This document shows, one piece after another, positions 63,717 through 64,000 of a stretch of 64,000 nt of DNA. The stretch is from Membranipora membranacea (taxonomy: Eukaryota; Bryozoa; Gymnolaemata; Cheilostomatida; Membraniporidae), in contig OU612072.1 of assembly GCA_914767715.1 (NCBI GenBank), positions 11,346,001 to 11,410,000 on the forward strand, given 5' to 3'. The notes beneath the pieces were generated by a model. It was not told the DNA's origin and did no database searches. It saw only the letters and a program-made list of their open reading frames with translations. The stretch's first letter is position 1; every line of letters begins with the position of its first letter. The position numbers and the translations under genes were made by a program.

Positions 63717-64000
63717 CTGTAACAAAATAAACAGTTATGACTTCAGTAACAACACCTCAGATTTAACTGGATTGCCACGAATTGGAGTTACTCCCTCTCG
63801 AGCCGTGGGAGCAAAACGTAGTATAGAGAAATTGGATTAAACCTGATGTAAGGTTTGATTGGGTGCTGCATCAAGTTTGACGCGCTTCTGAGTAATCTCT
63901 GATCTCCCTCGACTGATCGGCTGCTTGTGAAAGGTTTATCTTGAAAAGGGAGAATTCTTAAAGTCCACACATTTTATCAGTTTTATCATTGCCTCTGATG
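63717..64000. other. CUB gene intron at right window edge
   Basis: No further exon was recognised. A diverged 'GATCCAATT' family foldback lies at 63768-63855 (ATTGGAGTTACTCCCTC ... GGAGCAAAACG ... AATTGGATTAAACCTGATG). Confidence 0.45.

Overview
The window is nuclear DNA from an invertebrate animal. Its genes are split into short exons with GT-AG introns and the standard code, the DNA is AT-rich, and about half of it is transposon-derived. Gene content (Rh ammonium transporter, CUB/LDLa receptor, small cysteine-rich receptors) and the mobile elements (CR1-like LINEs, Ty3/gypsy elements, many foldback MITEs) fit a marine invertebrate such as a sponge or cnidarian. The species cannot be fixed from the sequence alone. 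All multi-exon models below were built by eye from open frames, splice consensus and matching intron phase, and none has transcript support.

Layout. 1-0.9 kb: 3' end of a LINE. 1.5-4.9 kb (minus): a six-exon four-membrane-span protein, with a decayed inverted partial copy at 6.75-7.97 kb and a U2 snRNA fragment between them. 9.1-17.3 kb (plus): a complete nine-exon Rh-type ammonium transporter (468 aa). 18.4-21.3, 22.3-37.5 and 45.0-55.4 kb (all minus): three five-exon paralogues (A, B, C) encoding small type I membrane proteins. Each has a signal peptide, a compact eight-cysteine ectodomain with BCMA/TACI-like spacing, one membrane span and a short basic tail. 39.4-43.9 kb (plus): a second Rh locus holding only exons 6-9. 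56.4-63.7 kb and beyond (minus): the 3' half of a CUB-CUB-LDLa-transmembrane protein.

The locus grew by segmental duplication. The unit 'Rh 3' half plus receptor' occurs twice (Rh1+A, Rh2+C), and a further receptor copy (B) sits between them. Transposons then entered individual copies. A Ty3/gypsy element with identical LTRs lies in intron 4 of B. An older, broken one lies in intron 4 of C and itself carries a 595-bp MITE. A 657-bp palindromic element with TTAA target sites and a 1,028-bp hAT-type MITE lie in the Rh2 copy, and a 106-bp perfect hairpin lies in C. Comparing paralogues shows several empty sites.

The most interesting points are: (1) the three BCMA/TACI-like candidate receptors, one of which (B) has lost a splice donor and may now make only a secreted form; (2) an intact-looking gypsy element whose Gag and Pol are in one frame, separated by a single TGA in the leaky context TGA-CTA-G; (3) several families of perfect or near-perfect foldback elements, one containing tRNA-like modules.
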